Position numbers and translations under genes: made by a program
Shown: one piece after another, positions 1 through 9,092 of the stretch
Position numbering within the stretch: the first letter of the stretch is position 1
Layout of the letters: each line of letters opens with the position of its first letter
The notes under the pieces: model-generated
Database searches by the model: none
The model's input: the letters and a program-made list of their open reading frames with translations, nothing else
What the model was told of the DNA's origin: nothing
Source of the DNA: Mesorhizobium helmanticense
Lineage (GTDB): Bacteria; Pseudomonadota; Alphaproteobacteria; Rhizobiales; Rhizobiaceae
Assembly (NCBI RefSeq): GCF_003034915.1
Contig: NZ_PZJX01000027.1
Location: forward strand, 170,828 to 234,827
Direction: 5' to 3'
Length of the DNA: 64,000 bases

Positions 1-346
1 GGATGGCGCGGAATTGCTCGTAAGTCAGCGGCTCGGGATTGGGATTGTCCGGCACGGGCAGCCGCATCAGCGGCAGCATCAGGGATTGCGGGCTCTCGAA
101 ACCGTGGCGATGCAGGCCGCTCGCCAGGATCTCGAGCGCGGTGAAGAATTCTCCGGCGCCGGCTGCGTAGGCGGCTGCCGGATCGGCAGGTGCTGCCGCT
201 TCCAGCGTTGTCAGTGCGGCGTTGCGTTCGGCCACGGTTTTCGCGGCGAACAGGGTGGTTGCCGCTTCCGGCGTCGCGGCCGACGCGTAAGACAGTGGCA
301 GGAACAGGATGAGGGCTGACGCCAGCAGGCCTGCAATTCGTGTCAT
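1..346 (-). CDS. Secreted hypothetical protein, 5' part only
   Basis: The gene runs off the left edge of the window, so only about 115 N-terminal residues are present. The ATG at 346 follows a clear GGAGGAA ribosome site. The first ~23 residues form a signal peptide (basic start, LLASALILFLPL core, ASA-type cleavage), followed by an Ala-rich helical region. I do not recognise the family; an exported periplasmic protein is as far as the sequence allows. It is transcribed away from the CapA-like gene. There is no frameshift in the visible part. Confidence 0.7.
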   Translation of the reverse strand, partial: MTRIAGLLASALILFLPLSYASAATPEAATTLFAAKTVAERNAALTTLEAAAPADPAAAYAAGAGEFFTALEILASGLHRHGFESPQSLMLPLMRLPVPDNPNPEPLTYEQFRAI

Positions 347-440
347 CTCGTTCCTCCGCTGCACTATCTCTGATGCACCATACACGCATTTGGTGCGCCG
401 CGCCCGATGCCAGGGAATGCGTCCACGGTTTCACTGCCTG

Positions 441-1583
441 ATGTACGCGGACACGCTTCAACCCGTCCGGCAGACAGTCTACACAAGGCAAACAACTGGG
501 CTTCGCGTGTCGAACTATCCGCTTTCCTACAAATTGTCGTGGCTGCCGCGCTTCCTTCGGCCTTCGCTTGGCGGCGATCAAGAAGGCTTTGCGGCGGCGG
601 CCGCGACCTTGATCGAACCGCCGCCGGTGCAGACAATTCGGCTGGCGTTCGTCGGTGATATATCGGCGGTGGCCAATGGCAGTGCGCCGGACTGTGACCC
701 GGCGATTGCGGCACTGCTTGGTTCCGCCGATCTGGTGATCGGCAATTGCGAAAGCCCGGTGGTGGACCGGCCAAGCGCGGCGATGGGCACGCGGCTTGGC
801 ACCCATCATGCGATGACCGAGCGGTTTCTCGCCGAGGCGCTGGCGGCCGTCGGCATAGCGCGTGAAAGACTCGTGCTGTCGCTCGCCAACAACCATGTGC
901 TCGATCAGGGTGTCGCGGGCTTCGATGAAACGCTTGCCGCGCTGGAGCGGCTCGGCATCCGCACCATCGGCGCCGCGGCGAAGGGGCCGGTCGAGCGCAT
1001 TGCGATCGGGCCGCTCAGCATCGGCTTTGCCGCCTTCACGTTGTGGCGCAATGCCGATGCGACTTCGTTCGCGAGCTCCGTCTCGATGCAAGCCGATCCG
1101 GCGCGGTGGCAGCGCGATGCGTTTGATGGCCACGATCTCCTCTGCGCGGTGCCGCATTGGGACTGGGAGTTCCGGCATTTGCCCAGGCCGGATACGCGGG
1201 CGCTGGCCAGGCGGCTGGCCGGACATGGCGTCGGGCTGGTCGCCGGCCACCATGCCCATGTCGTGCAGCCGGTCGAGCGTATCGGCAAGGCGCTCGTCGC
1301 CTATGGGCTCGGGGATTTTCTCGGCACCGCCTTTTCGCGCCAGCCATGGCCCGGCCGCATCGGCGCCATCTTCATCGTCGATGTGAGCACCGACGCAGGC
1401 TCGCGCGGGGCGATCGCCGCCTACCGGCTGCACGCCTTCATGCGGCTGCGGGCTGGCGACCACGAGCGGCTGGTTGCGGTCGAGGCACTGGAAGGTCGAA
1501 TGCGCGGCAAGGTCGAAGGCCGGTTGAAAGCAATCTTCCCTTCTCCCCTTGTGGGAGAAGGTGGCCGCGAAGCGGTCGGATGA
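441..1583 (+). CDS. CapA-family (PGA_cap) metallophosphatase-like protein
   Basis: About 380 residues with the motifs of the CapA/PgsA family, a calcineurin-like fold: VGDIS (~71-75), GNCESP (~101-106), LANNHVLDQG (~148-157), PHWDWEF, and GHHAHVVQP before YGLGDF. Relatives are tied to poly-gamma-glutamate or capsule synthesis, but many are stand-alone enzymes of unknown substrate, and no pgs/cap partner genes are adjacent. The start is uncertain: ATG 441 and GTG 507 are both in frame and neither has a good ribosome site. The last ~16 codons lie inside a long palindromic repeat that starts near 1537, so the natural C-terminus has probably been replaced by repeat-encoded sequence. Confidence 0.8.
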   Translation: MYADTLQPVRQTVYTRQTTGLRVSNYPLSYKLSWLPRFLRPSLGGDQEGFAAAAATLIEPPPVQTIRLAFVGDISAVANGSAPDCDPAIAALLGSADLVIGNCESPVVDRPSAAMGTRLGTHHAMTERFLAEALAAVGIARERLVLSLANNHVLDQGVAGFDETLAALERLGIRTIGAAAKGPVERIAIGPLSIGFAAFTLWRNADATSFASSVSMQADPARWQRDAFDGHDLLCAVPHWDWEFRHLPRPDTRALARRLAGHGVGLVAGHHAHVVQPVERIGKALVAYGLGDFLGTAFSRQPWPGRIGAIFIVDVSTDAGSRGAIAAYRLHAFMRLRAGDHERLVAVEALEGRMRGKVEGRLKAIFPSPLVGEGGREAVG

Positions 1584-1683
1584 GGGGTGTTGGACGGAGC
1601 GCCAACGCCTCATTTCTTCCAGCACCCCTCATCCGTCTCGGCGCTACGCGCCGATCCACCTTCTCCCACAAGGGGAGAAGGGA
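1537..1683. repeat. Long palindromic repeat, family A copy 1
   Basis: The two ends (cccttctccccttgtggga at the left, its complement at the right) are inverted copies around a less conserved centre. The same arms occur at 53879-54075, and a shorter relative at 52864-53004. The left arm is read in frame by the CapA-like gene and supplies its stop codon. Confidence 0.9.
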
Positions 1684-1759
1684 TCCGGCGCTGGCGACTT
1701 TCCCGCAAAAGCAGCTATCATGCCGAGGCACAGGCAGGTTTTCGACAGTGGGGGTGGCG

Positions 1760-2728
1760 ATGGAAACTGCGGATTTCATGCCTGGTGAAGCTGACATCGC
1801 CGCCATCAAAAGCAATCTCGATGCCTATGAAGCCGAGAGAGCTTCGGCCTACAGGCAGGTCCGGTGGCGGGTGCCGCTGTTCGTCGGCCTGGTGCTGGTG
1901 TTCGTTGCGCTCGTGGCCTGGCTCTTCAACAAGATCGCCGATCCCAACGAGCAATGGTTCTCGACGCCGCATGTGTTCCTCTACGTCGCAGGCTTCATTG
2001 CGGCGATTGTGCTCTATTTCCAGGCGATCAAGCCGGCGAGCAGATTGCAGCAATCGTTTCGCGACAGGCTGCTGCCGATCATCTTCGGCTTCATCGCGGA
2101 GATGCGCTACCAGCATGGCGTAACGCCGAACTCCTTCGACCGGCTGCCGCGCGGGGTGGTCGGTTCCTTCAACCGGCAGGCTTTCGACGACATCGTCTCC
2201 GGCCGCTACGAGGAGTTTCCGTTCGAGCTCTATGAGGCGGAACTGCGGGAGGGGACGGGCAAGGGCTCGTCGACCGCATTCAAGGGCGTCATCGTCGCTT
2301 TCGAGACCATCGCGCCGTTTCCCGGCATATTGGTGGCGACGCGCCGGGCCGATGTGGTCGTCGGCTTTTTCCGCGGCATGTTCGCCAGCAAGATGGAGGA
2401 ACTGTCCAGCGGCGTGCCGGAACTCGATGCCGCCTACGAATTCCGCACCGACAATGCGCAGGCAGCCCAGCCGCTGGTGAGCGGCCGGCTGGCACAGGCG
2501 CTGAAATGGCTCGGCGAAACATGGCCCGACGAACCGGCGCGCGTCGCGCTCAATGGCAGCGACGGTTTTCTGCTCTTGCCGCAGCCGAAGAATTTCTTCG
2601 AGCTGCCCGATATCTCGGTGCCGCTCGATTACCAGACGCATGTCGCGCCGATGATATCGGATATCGGCGCAATGCTGGCGACGGCGGCGCTGGTGCGCAA
2701 GATCGGGGCGAGGGACGAGGCGGGATAG
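1760..2728 (+). CDS. DUF3137 membrane protein
   Basis: About 322 residues. A charged N-terminal helix (~15-35) precedes two transmembrane segments (~38-56 and ~71-89), then a soluble C-terminal part with an FPFELYEAELRE stretch typical of DUF3137. The biochemical function of this family is not established. ATG 1760 follows a G-rich ribosome site; GTG 1754 and ATG 1778 are also in frame. The gene begins just after the palindromic repeat and has no obvious operon partner. Confidence 0.75.
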   Translation: METADFMPGEADIAAIKSNLDAYEAERASAYRQVRWRVPLFVGLVLVFVALVAWLFNKIADPNEQWFSTPHVFLYVAGFIAAIVLYFQAIKPASRLQQSFRDRLLPIIFGFIAEMRYQHGVTPNSFDRLPRGVVGSFNRQAFDDIVSGRYEEFPFELYEAELREGTGKGSSTAFKGVIVAFETIAPFPGILVATRRADVVVGFFRGMFASKMEELSSGVPELDAAYEFRTDNAQAAQPLVSGRLAQALKWLGETWPDEPARVALNGSDGFLLLPQPKNFFELPDISVPLDYQTHVAPMISDIGAMLATAALVRKIGARDEAG

Positions 2729-2741
2729 TCCGGCTGGGCGG

Positions 2742-3236
2742 TCAGCAATCGAAGCCGCGTTGGCTACGCATGTAGTCGACTTCTTCCTTCGACATCGACT
2801 TGAACATCACGCAAACGGTGAAACTGCCAACCTGATGGCCGTTTCTAGTGTACCCCCAGTCGGAAATATAGTCCCGGTTGAATTCGATATACTGGCCAGC
2901 CACGACGTTGTGGACAGCCTGTGGTTCGTTCGCCAGTATTCCCGCAAATCCGGTCTCGATCCGCTGGAACGGGATGACCCAGAAGTGTTCGGTCTCGTTT
3001 CCATCCGTGATCATCACCTTCAACTTGAATCTGTCCGTTCCAGGCGGTGGTGTCTGGGACAGCGCCAGAAATTCATCCAGGCTGGCACGCGCCTGAGCAA
3101 TCGCCGCCGTCATATCCGGATCGTCATCGGCCACTGTCACAACGGAGTCGCCGCCCTGACTGGAATCCTGTGCCCCGGCGGATAGTGGGGCAAGCGCTAG
3201 CATGAGGGACAGGATCGCGCGGGATACAGGCTTCAT
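2742..3236 (-). CDS. Secreted DUF2314 (YegJ-like) protein
   Basis: About 164 residues starting MKPVSRAILSL, with a signal peptide ending near AGAQD, so probably periplasmic. The mature part contains DPDMTAAIAQAR, LKVMITDG, EHFWV and a GQYIEFNRDYISDW stretch, characteristic of DUF2314 domains, which are often found in small proteins linked to phage or immunity contexts but have no known activity. It converges with the preceding DUF3137 gene and diverges from the FAD oxidase at 3423. Confidence 0.75.
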   Translation of the reverse strand: MKPVSRAILSLMLALAPLSAGAQDSSQGGDSVVTVADDDPDMTAAIAQARASLDEFLALSQTPPPGTDRFKLKVMITDGNETEHFWVIPFQRIETGFAGILANEPQAVHNVVAGQYIEFNRDYISDWGYTRNGHQVGSFTVCVMFKSMSKEEVDYMRSQRGFDC

Positions 3237-3422
3237 GGAATGGGAACCCTCATAACAGTCGAGATCGTCGCGCATTTCGTTCGTATTTCAACCATAGCGC
3301 GAAAACAGATTAAATTGCAACCGTATAAGAATGCATCATTGATGCCGCAACCGCAGTCCAGTTCCGCCACGCGCCGCTATGGTTTTTGCCGAAGCCTCGC
3401 GCTATCGATGGAGCGGGGGTAC

Positions 3423-5048
3423 ATGATGGTCGAGCAACGCAAAGGGTTTCGCCTGTCGCGGCGGCTGCTGCTGGGTGCTGCCGTGGTCGGCGGCGCCGTG
3501 CTGTGGGGCGGGACGACGGTGGCGCGGCTGGCGCGCGGGCCGTCGGGACAGAAGAACGCCGGACGCATCGCCGACATAGACGGTATCTCCCTGCCGCTGA
3601 AACCGCCGGAGACCTCTCCGGCCTTCGACCCTTCGCTGCCATGGTCGGCCAAGGGCGGCGCCATCAACGATGCCAGCGGCCTGTCGGTGACGCCGGTCTA
3701 TGGCGTGGTCGAGGTGCGCCAGGAAGACGACATCGCCAGGGCGCTGGCCTTCGCCCGCGCCAACGGGCTGAAAGTCTCGGTCGCCGCGGTGCGCCATTCA
3801 ATGGGCGGCCACGCCTTCGACGACAATGCGCTGGTGCTCGACCTCAGGAAGTTCAACAAGGTCAGTGTCGATGCGGCGGCCAGGACGATGACCTTGCAGC
3901 CCGGCGCTTGCTGGCACGAGATCCAGAACCTGCTGCATCCGCGCTTCGCGGTGAAGGCGATGCAGTCGACCGATATCTTTTCGGTCGGTGGCTCGCTGTC
4001 GGTCAATGCGCATGGCATGGACCATCAGGCCGGCTCGGTGGCCGGTTCGATCCGCTCGATGCGGGTGATGCTGGCCGACGGTTCGGTGACGACCTGCTCC
4101 CTGAGCGAAAATGCCGAATTGTTCCGTCATGTCGTCGGCGGCTACGGCCTGTTCGGTGTCGTGCTGGAAGCGACGCTCGACATCGTCGACAACGCCGTCT
4201 ACCGGACCTCGCGCGAGATCATCAAATCGGACGACTTTCCGACGTTCTTCGCCGAGGTGCTGGAACCAAACAGGACGATCGGTCTGTTTTATGGGCATCT
4301 GTCGACGGCGCCGGGCAATTTCCTCGAGGACATGATCGTCTACCGTTACGATGAGGTCGCCGATCAGCCGCCGGCCGACCAGCCTGCCATCGGCGAGCCG
4401 GGCGGCGTCGGCCTGAAGCGGGTGATCATGAACCTAGCGAAATGGGGCGGCCTGTTCCAGGAGCTGAAATGGTTCACCGAAAAGACGCTGGAGCCGAAAT
4501 TCGAGAGCTGCACGGTGGCGCGTACGGCGGCGATGGCCGAAGGCGAGGCCTGCCTCGTCACGCGCAACAATCCGATGCACGATTCGGTGCCCTATCTCTT
4601 CAACGATCTGAGGGACGAGACCGACATACTGCACGAATATTTTATTCCGCGCGCCGCCTATAATCCATTCATCGCCGAGGCGCGCGAGATCCTGCGCAAG
4701 CAGAGCCTGCCGGTGCTCAACGCCTCGGTGCGTATCGTCCATGGGGAAGATTTGGCGCTGAATTATGCGCCGGAGCCGGCCTATTCGCTGGTGCTCTACA
4801 TCAACCAGCCGACAGATGCCGACGGCAATGCCAGGATGCGCGAGCTGACGCGGGCGCTGATCGACCTGACGATCAAGAATGGCGGGCGGTTCTTCCTGCC
4901 CTACCAGTTGCATTACACCGGCAAGCAACTGCTTGCGGCCTATCCGGAGCTGCCTGACTTTCTGGCGAAGAAGCGGCAGTATGACCCGACCGAGCTGTTC
5001 TCCTCGACCTTTTACCGGGCACTGAAGGCGCTGAGCGGGACGGCCTGA
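3423..5048 (+). CDS. FAD-binding oxidoreductase (PCMH/VAO family), Tat-exported
   Basis: About 541 residues. The N-terminus has a twin-arginine signal, LSRRLLLG at ~11-18, followed by a hydrophobic Ala/Gly segment, so the protein is predicted to be exported folded. The FAD-binding PCMH domain covers roughly 85-270, with RHSMGGHAF and SVGGSLSVNAHG as the flavin-contact motifs; the rest is the substrate cap resembling aldonolactone oxidases. The substrate is unknown. ATG 3423 has GGAG nine bases upstream; the next codon is also ATG. Confidence 0.8.
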   Translation: MMVEQRKGFRLSRRLLLGAAVVGGAVLWGGTTVARLARGPSGQKNAGRIADIDGISLPLKPPETSPAFDPSLPWSAKGGAINDASGLSVTPVYGVVEVRQEDDIARALAFARANGLKVSVAAVRHSMGGHAFDDNALVLDLRKFNKVSVDAAARTMTLQPGACWHEIQNLLHPRFAVKAMQSTDIFSVGGSLSVNAHGMDHQAGSVAGSIRSMRVMLADGSVTTCSLSENAELFRHVVGGYGLFGVVLEATLDIVDNAVYRTSREIIKSDDFPTFFAEVLEPNRTIGLFYGHLSTAPGNFLEDMIVYRYDEVADQPPADQPAIGEPGGVGLKRVIMNLAKWGGLFQELKWFTEKTLEPKFESCTVARTAAMAEGEACLVTRNNPMHDSVPYLFNDLRDETDILHEYFIPRAAYNPFIAEAREILRKQSLPVLNASVRIVHGEDLALNYAPEPAYSLVLYINQPTDADGNARMRELTRALIDLTIKNGGRFFLPYQLHYTGKQLLAAYPELPDFLAKKRQYDPTELFSSTFYRALKALSGTA

Positions 5049-5132
5049 GAGAATGTCCGCTGCGCTCCGGTTCTCGAAACCACCACCATATGGCTCGCCT
5101 GAGCGAATTTCGAAACGATCTCTGAAAGCTGC

Positions 5133-5648
5133 TTACAAGCCGCTCGGCATTTTCGCCGCCAGCCAGTTCGCGGAGCGTTTGGCCATGTCGACGGTCGCCG
5201 AGGCGGCACGGCCAAGATCGGTCTTGACCACGGCATAGCCATTCTTCGTGCGATAGAGCACGCCGGCATCGACCATCTGTTCATAGGCGACGGGCCGGGC
5301 GGCGGCGGCCTCCATGGCCGTCGTCGGCGAGCCGACCGGGACGCTTGGCCGGTGGCTCAATTCCGGCGGCAGCGGGCTTTCGGGTTGGACGGCCCGGCTG
5401 GCGGGTTTCAGTTCCGGGCGCGAGGCCGTCGCGGCCAATTGCGAGGCCGATGACGAACCCTTGGGGCGACAGATGCCGGAGACCAGCGGGTAATTGAAAT
5501 TGCGCTCGTGCAGCATCTGGCTTTTCATCGCCGCTTCGCATTCGGCGACGGTCGACCACTTGGCCGGCGTCTCGCCGATATATTCGCAAAGCTTGGCGTC
5601 GCAGTCGCAGCCGACGATGGTCATGGCGACAAGGGCGGTCTTGATCAC
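5133..5648 (-). CDS. Hypothetical exported protein
   Basis: 171 residues. The N-terminus MIKTALVAMTIVGCDCDAKLCEYIG looks like a short signal peptide followed by a Cys cluster (CDC..C). The middle is low-complexity (Ser/Pro/Ala) and the C-terminal third is amphipathic (YEQMVDAGVLYRTKNGYAVVKTDLG). I do not recognise a domain. Third-position G+C matches the neighbours, so it is likely a real gene. It lies between two convergent/tandem unknown genes with no visible operon link. Confidence 0.6.
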   Translation of the reverse strand: MIKTALVAMTIVGCDCDAKLCEYIGETPAKWSTVAECEAAMKSQMLHERNFNYPLVSGICRPKGSSSASQLAATASRPELKPASRAVQPESPLPPELSHRPSVPVGSPTTAMEAAAARPVAYEQMVDAGVLYRTKNGYAVVKTDLGRAASATVDMAKRSANWLAAKMPSGL

Positions 5649-5777
5649 GGCATTATCCCTTCGGGTTTCACCCTACCAGTCGGGGTAGAAAAAGGCAGGA
5701 TTTGGCCGCGATCAGGGAATGTGCAAGGCGAAGTGTTACGCAACGTTTCACGGAATGGCGACTGTGACCGAAAAACC

Positions 5778-6908
5778 TCAGTAGTCGTAGACATGCTCCA
5801 GCCTGGCGCCAGCCTTCATCAGCGCCGGCAGCACGATGTGCAGCCGGCGCACGGCGACGGTCAGCCCCGTGCGGCGCGTGGCCGGCTCCGCCGGGATCTC
5901 ATAGCTGAACAGTGTGCGGGCGCCATCGGGAACGGTGACCTCGTCATTGGAAAGCATGGTGACCATGATCTCGTCATTGCCGCCGATCTCGACGAAGGAG
6001 ACGCCCTTGTCGATCAGGCGCGGGATTACGTCGGTGAATACCTGGTAGCGCTTGGTGACGAAGATCGTGCCGTCGGCGCCGTAGTCGCGCTCGAGCAAGG
6101 TGTCAGGCTCGTTGCGTGTCGCTTCGCCGACCGGGCCCTTGGCCCAGACATGAATGTCGAGCAAGGCCGGGTCGGAGGTGGCCGCCACCGCTTCGCTGAT
6201 CAGGTCGGCATAGAACTGCTTGATCGTATCGGCGAGGCCGAAGGCGAGCTTCCGTTCGCTGGTGCGGGCAGCGCCATCGCCCGGTGTCGGCTCGACGGCA
6301 AACAGGCCGGCGCGCTTTTCGGCGTAGGGGAACTGGTACCACGGCACCTGATCGAGAAAGCCTGCATACTCGGCAGCCACCTTGGCCTGGTAGATGTCGG
6401 CGGCGGTCCGCCTGCCGGCGGTAGCTTCGGTGATGCGGCCGACCGTGTTCTCATAGGCCCATTGGATTGCATGCTCGATCGTATGGCTGGTGCCGATGAT
6501 CACCAGCATCTGGTGGTTGGCGAGGTTGAATTTGTAGTCGGAGCTGGCGCGGATGACCATTGCATAGTCCTGCCAGAAGCGGCCGATATAGGACCAGTAG
6601 GGAAAGCCGCTCGGCTGGTTCTTGTCGACGAAGCCGGCATAGTCGCGGGCGGCATAGACGATCGCCCATTCCGGATAGGTGAGGAAGGTCGATTCCTCCG
6701 GCCGCTGGTAGCCGGGGATTTCGGCGCGCACCTTGTCTGCCAGCGGCTGGGGCGGGGCGCCCTCGGCGACGCCCGGCAAAGGTGCGCTGGCGAGCGTCGA
6801 CGTGGTGAGAAAACCATAGGCCAGCCCGACGATCGGGATGAGCACGATGATGACGACCAGCCAGAGGATCGTCTTGATGATGCGTTTCAGCCAGCGAAGC
6901 AGGAACAT
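5778..6908 (-). CDS. Membrane-anchored protein of unknown function
   Basis: 376 residues. An N-terminal transmembrane segment at ~11-33 (ILWLVVIIVLIPIVGLAYGFL) anchors a large soluble domain. Recognisable blocks are YPEWAIVYAARDYAGF, SGFPYWSYIGRFWQDY and GTSHTIEHAIQWAYE, which look like conserved structural motifs, but I cannot attach a known activity. It starts five bases after the stop of the membrane protein 6914-7348, so the two are almost certainly one operon and may form a complex. Confidence 0.7.
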   Translation of the reverse strand: MFLLRWLKRIIKTILWLVVIIVLIPIVGLAYGFLTTSTLASAPLPGVAEGAPPQPLADKVRAEIPGYQRPEESTFLTYPEWAIVYAARDYAGFVDKNQPSGFPYWSYIGRFWQDYAMVIRASSDYKFNLANHQMLVIIGTSHTIEHAIQWAYENTVGRITEATAGRRTAADIYQAKVAAEYAGFLDQVPWYQFPYAEKRAGLFAVEPTPGDGAARTSERKLAFGLADTIKQFYADLISEAVAATSDPALLDIHVWAKGPVGEATRNEPDTLLERDYGADGTIFVTKRYQVFTDVIPRLIDKGVSFVEIGGNDEIMVTMLSNDEVTVPDGARTLFSYEIPAEPATRRTGLTVAVRRLHIVLPALMKAGARLEHVYDY

Positions 6909-6913
6909 GGCGC

Positions 6914-7348
6914 TCAGGCCGTGGCGAAATGATCGTACACGCGCTTCGACAACCAGAAGCCGACATAGACGGCAAAGCCGCCGATGACGAGGTGCGGCAG
7001 GTTGGCGAAGAAACGGGCAGGGAATTCGACGTCGTTCAGCGAGCGGAAGCCGTTGATGAAGATGCCGGCGTCGAGGCAGCCGGAACCGGTGATCAGGCCG
7101 AGCAGTCCGTCGAACAGATAGACCGAGCCGAACAGCTTGAAATAGAACACCGCCTGGCGGTGCGAGATCAAGGCGGCGGCCAGCGCCCAGACGCTGGAAA
7201 AGGCGTGCAGAAGGTCGTCATACCATTGCAGCGAGAACAATCCGAACAGATTGCCATTGTCGTCGTTGAACGCCGGTATGTAGCCGATGGCGACAACGCC
7301 GAAGAACAGGAAGGCGTAGGCAATGGCAAGCTTCTGGATCAACGTCAT
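6914..7348 (-). CDS. Small integral membrane protein, operon partner of 5778-6908
   Basis: 144 residues with about four transmembrane helices (near 6-24, 50-64, 68-88 and 117-134). It carries polar residues in a PAFNDDNGN loop and an LQWYDDLLHAFSSVWA stretch whose D/H residues could bind a metal, though this is inference. First gene of the two-gene unit. No family name is recognised with confidence. Confidence 0.7.
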   Translation of the reverse strand: MTLIQKLAIAYAFLFFGVVAIGYIPAFNDDNGNLFGLFSLQWYDDLLHAFSSVWALAAALISHRQAVFYFKLFGSVYLFDGLLGLITGSGCLDAGIFINGFRSLNDVEFPARFFANLPHLVIGGFAVYVGFWLSKRVYDHFATA

Positions 7349-7443
7349 GAAGTATCCCCCTCCAAGTGACGCTAAACGTTAGCTGATTTTGCTGCCAGTT
7401 GCAGCCCCAGCCAAAAAGACCGTAAAAATTGTGGATGATAGCT

Positions 7444-7486
7444 AAAAGACAGTCGGCGCCGGGATTTCTCCCAGCGCCTCCCTGTC
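7444..7486 (-). terminator. Intrinsic terminator, minus strand
   Basis: Read on the minus strand, GACAGGGAGGCGCTGGGA pairs with TCCCGGCGCCGACTGTC around a short loop and is followed by TTTT. It must serve a transcript coming from 7500-7850, where no known gene lies. Confidence 0.7.
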
Positions 7487-7607
7487 AGATCAGGACACGG
7501 TCGCGGCAGCAACTTCCGTAAAGACGTCGCGCCATGCCGGCCTTGATTTTGACGGTCCTGCCAGTCCGCTACCCGAGAGCAGCGTCCGTTCGGGACCACG
7601 CCGGCCT

Positions 7608-7721
7608 TCACTCTTGCGAGCTTCGTCCAGCGCGCCATCGAAGGTTTTTGCCGTCCTTCATGGCAGCATCGGTCCGCCGTTGGCGTTCGCACGCTTTCCG
7701 CGGCCCCGTAGGTCTCGGCAT
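7608..7721 (-). CDS. Candidate 37-residue small protein
   Basis: ATG 7721 is five bases after a perfect AGGAGG (7727-7732). The product is very basic (MPRPTGPRKACERQRR at the start, then a Lys/Arg-rich tail). It lies between that ribosome site and the terminator at 7444-7486. It could equally be a noncoding RNA whose sequence happens to contain the frame. No homologue is recognised. Confidence 0.3.
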   Translation of the reverse strand: MPRPTGPRKACERQRRTDAAMKDGKNLRWRAGRSSQE

Positions 7722-8062
7722 CCGTCCCTCCTGCAGGCAAGCCTGCTCTCGTTTCGGGCCGTACGGGCCTCAGGAAATCCGCCGTTCCGCTTTGCCTTTC
7801 GGCGTGGCGATCGGTAGCCGCCTGAGATGGGTTCAATGTATGCCGGATAAGTGTCTTGGGGAACCGGCCCGAGCCTGTGGATAGCGGGATTATCGGGGAC
7901 CAATGCGTTTTTCGAGACAGACCCGACCCGATGCGCGGCGAGGACATCCACGGCGAACATCGTCAAATATTCGGCGCTTGCTCCGCCGGCCGTCACGGGC
8001 TTCAATGCCGGCAAAGGATTTTGGGAGTCGCGGCGCCCTCGATGTCCTTTGGGGGAGGTTGC

Positions 8063-9001
8063 TTGAAGGTCGGGGTGGTGCTCAATCCGATTGCAGGTGG
8101 CGGCCGGCTGAAACGGCATTGGCCCGAGATCAGCGCCTTGCTGAAAAAGCACTTCGGCGATTTCGAGTTGCGCGAAACGCAGGCCGAAGGCGATGCCGAA
8201 AGGCTGGCGCTCGACCTCGCGGCCAGCGGTTTCGAGCTGGTGATTGCGGCGGGCGGCGACGGCACGGCCAGCGAGGTGGCCGATGGGCTGCTGCAGGCGT
8301 TTCAGGAGAGCGGCCGGACGGCTGCGCTCGGCCTTTTGCCTTGCGGCACCGGCATCGATTTCGCCCGCGGGCTCGGCCTCTCCGGCGAAGTCGACCTGAC
8401 GCTGAAGCGCATCGCCGGCGCCAAGCCCCGCAAGGTCGATGCCGGGCGCATCTGCTATATCGACGATCACGGCGCGCTGGCCAGCCGCCATTTCATCAAC
8501 ATCGCCAGCCTCGGCCTCTCCGGCGCCACCGACCGCGCGGTCAATGCCGACAAGCGCAAGGGCAAGGTCTCGGCCAGGGCGCTGTTCTACTGGCGCACCG
8601 TTTGGGAATTCATGCGCTACCGGTTCCAGGACGTCAGGATCACCGTCGATGACGGCGACCCGGTCGAGGCACGCATGGCGCTGGTGGCGGTGGCCAACGG
8701 AAAGTTCTTCGGCGGCGGCATGATGATCGCGCCGGACGCCGAGCTGGACGACGGTCAGTTCGACATCGTCATCCTGCGTGCTGCCGGCAAGCTGAAGCTG
8801 ATCTGGGACATCCGCCTGCTCTATGGCGGGCGGCATCGCAACCATCCGGCCATCACCATCCTGCGCGGCAAGAAAGTGGTTGTCGAACCGGTCGGCGATG
8901 TGGATAAGAACGGCGCGCTGGTCGACATAGACGGTGAGTCGCCTGGGCGCATACCGGCGACATTCGAGATCTTGCCGGGCGCGCTGACGCTCAGATGTTG
9001 A
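8063..9001 (+). CDS. Diacylglycerol kinase-family lipid kinase (YegS-like)
   Basis: About 312 residues with the catalytic-domain motifs of DAGK_cat: NPIAGGG (8-14), the GGDGT nucleotide loop (64-68) and LPCGTGIDFARGL (92-104), then the conserved C-terminal beta-domain. Such enzymes phosphorylate diacylglycerol, sphingosine-like lipids or phosphatidylglycerol at the membrane; the exact substrate cannot be read here. The TTG at 8063 is preferred because a very strong GGGGGAGG lies four bases upstream and the product then starts MKVGVVLNP as in the family; ATG 8042 is the alternative. Confidence 0.85.
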   Translation: MKVGVVLNPIAGGGRLKRHWPEISALLKKHFGDFELRETQAEGDAERLALDLAASGFELVIAAGGDGTASEVADGLLQAFQESGRTAALGLLPCGTGIDFARGLGLSGEVDLTLKRIAGAKPRKVDAGRICYIDDHGALASRHFINIASLGLSGATDRAVNADKRKGKVSARALFYWRTVWEFMRYRFQDVRITVDDGDPVEARMALVAVANGKFFGGGMMIAPDAELDDGQFDIVILRAAGKLKLIWDIRLLYGGRHRNHPAITILRGKKVVVEPVGDVDKNGALVDIDGESPGRIPATFEILPGALTLRC

Positions 9002-9092
9002 TTCAACGCGTTGAGAGATTGATTCAGGCCGTTGCGGCCGTGATTCCAGCGGCCCATTCAATCCACTGAAATCGCTTGATAATTCCGTAACG

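Larger units (their letters stand above)
7349..8062. other. 714-bp intergenic region with a minus-strand transcript signature
   Basis: No convincing long gene. On the minus strand there is an intrinsic terminator at 7444-7486 and, upstream of it, a 37-codon reading frame with a perfect AGGAGG site (7608-7721). Small inverted repeats such as GCAGGC-TT-GCCTGC near 7733-7746 hint at RNA structure. Long open frames on both strands have unlikely composition (Arg/Ser/Pro-rich) and were not accepted. Confidence 0.5.

Noticed and set aside
7372..7947. 191-codon minus-strand open frame
   Set aside because: Runs through a terminator and the ends of other elements; Arg/Ser/Pro-rich in a way typical of antisense frames.
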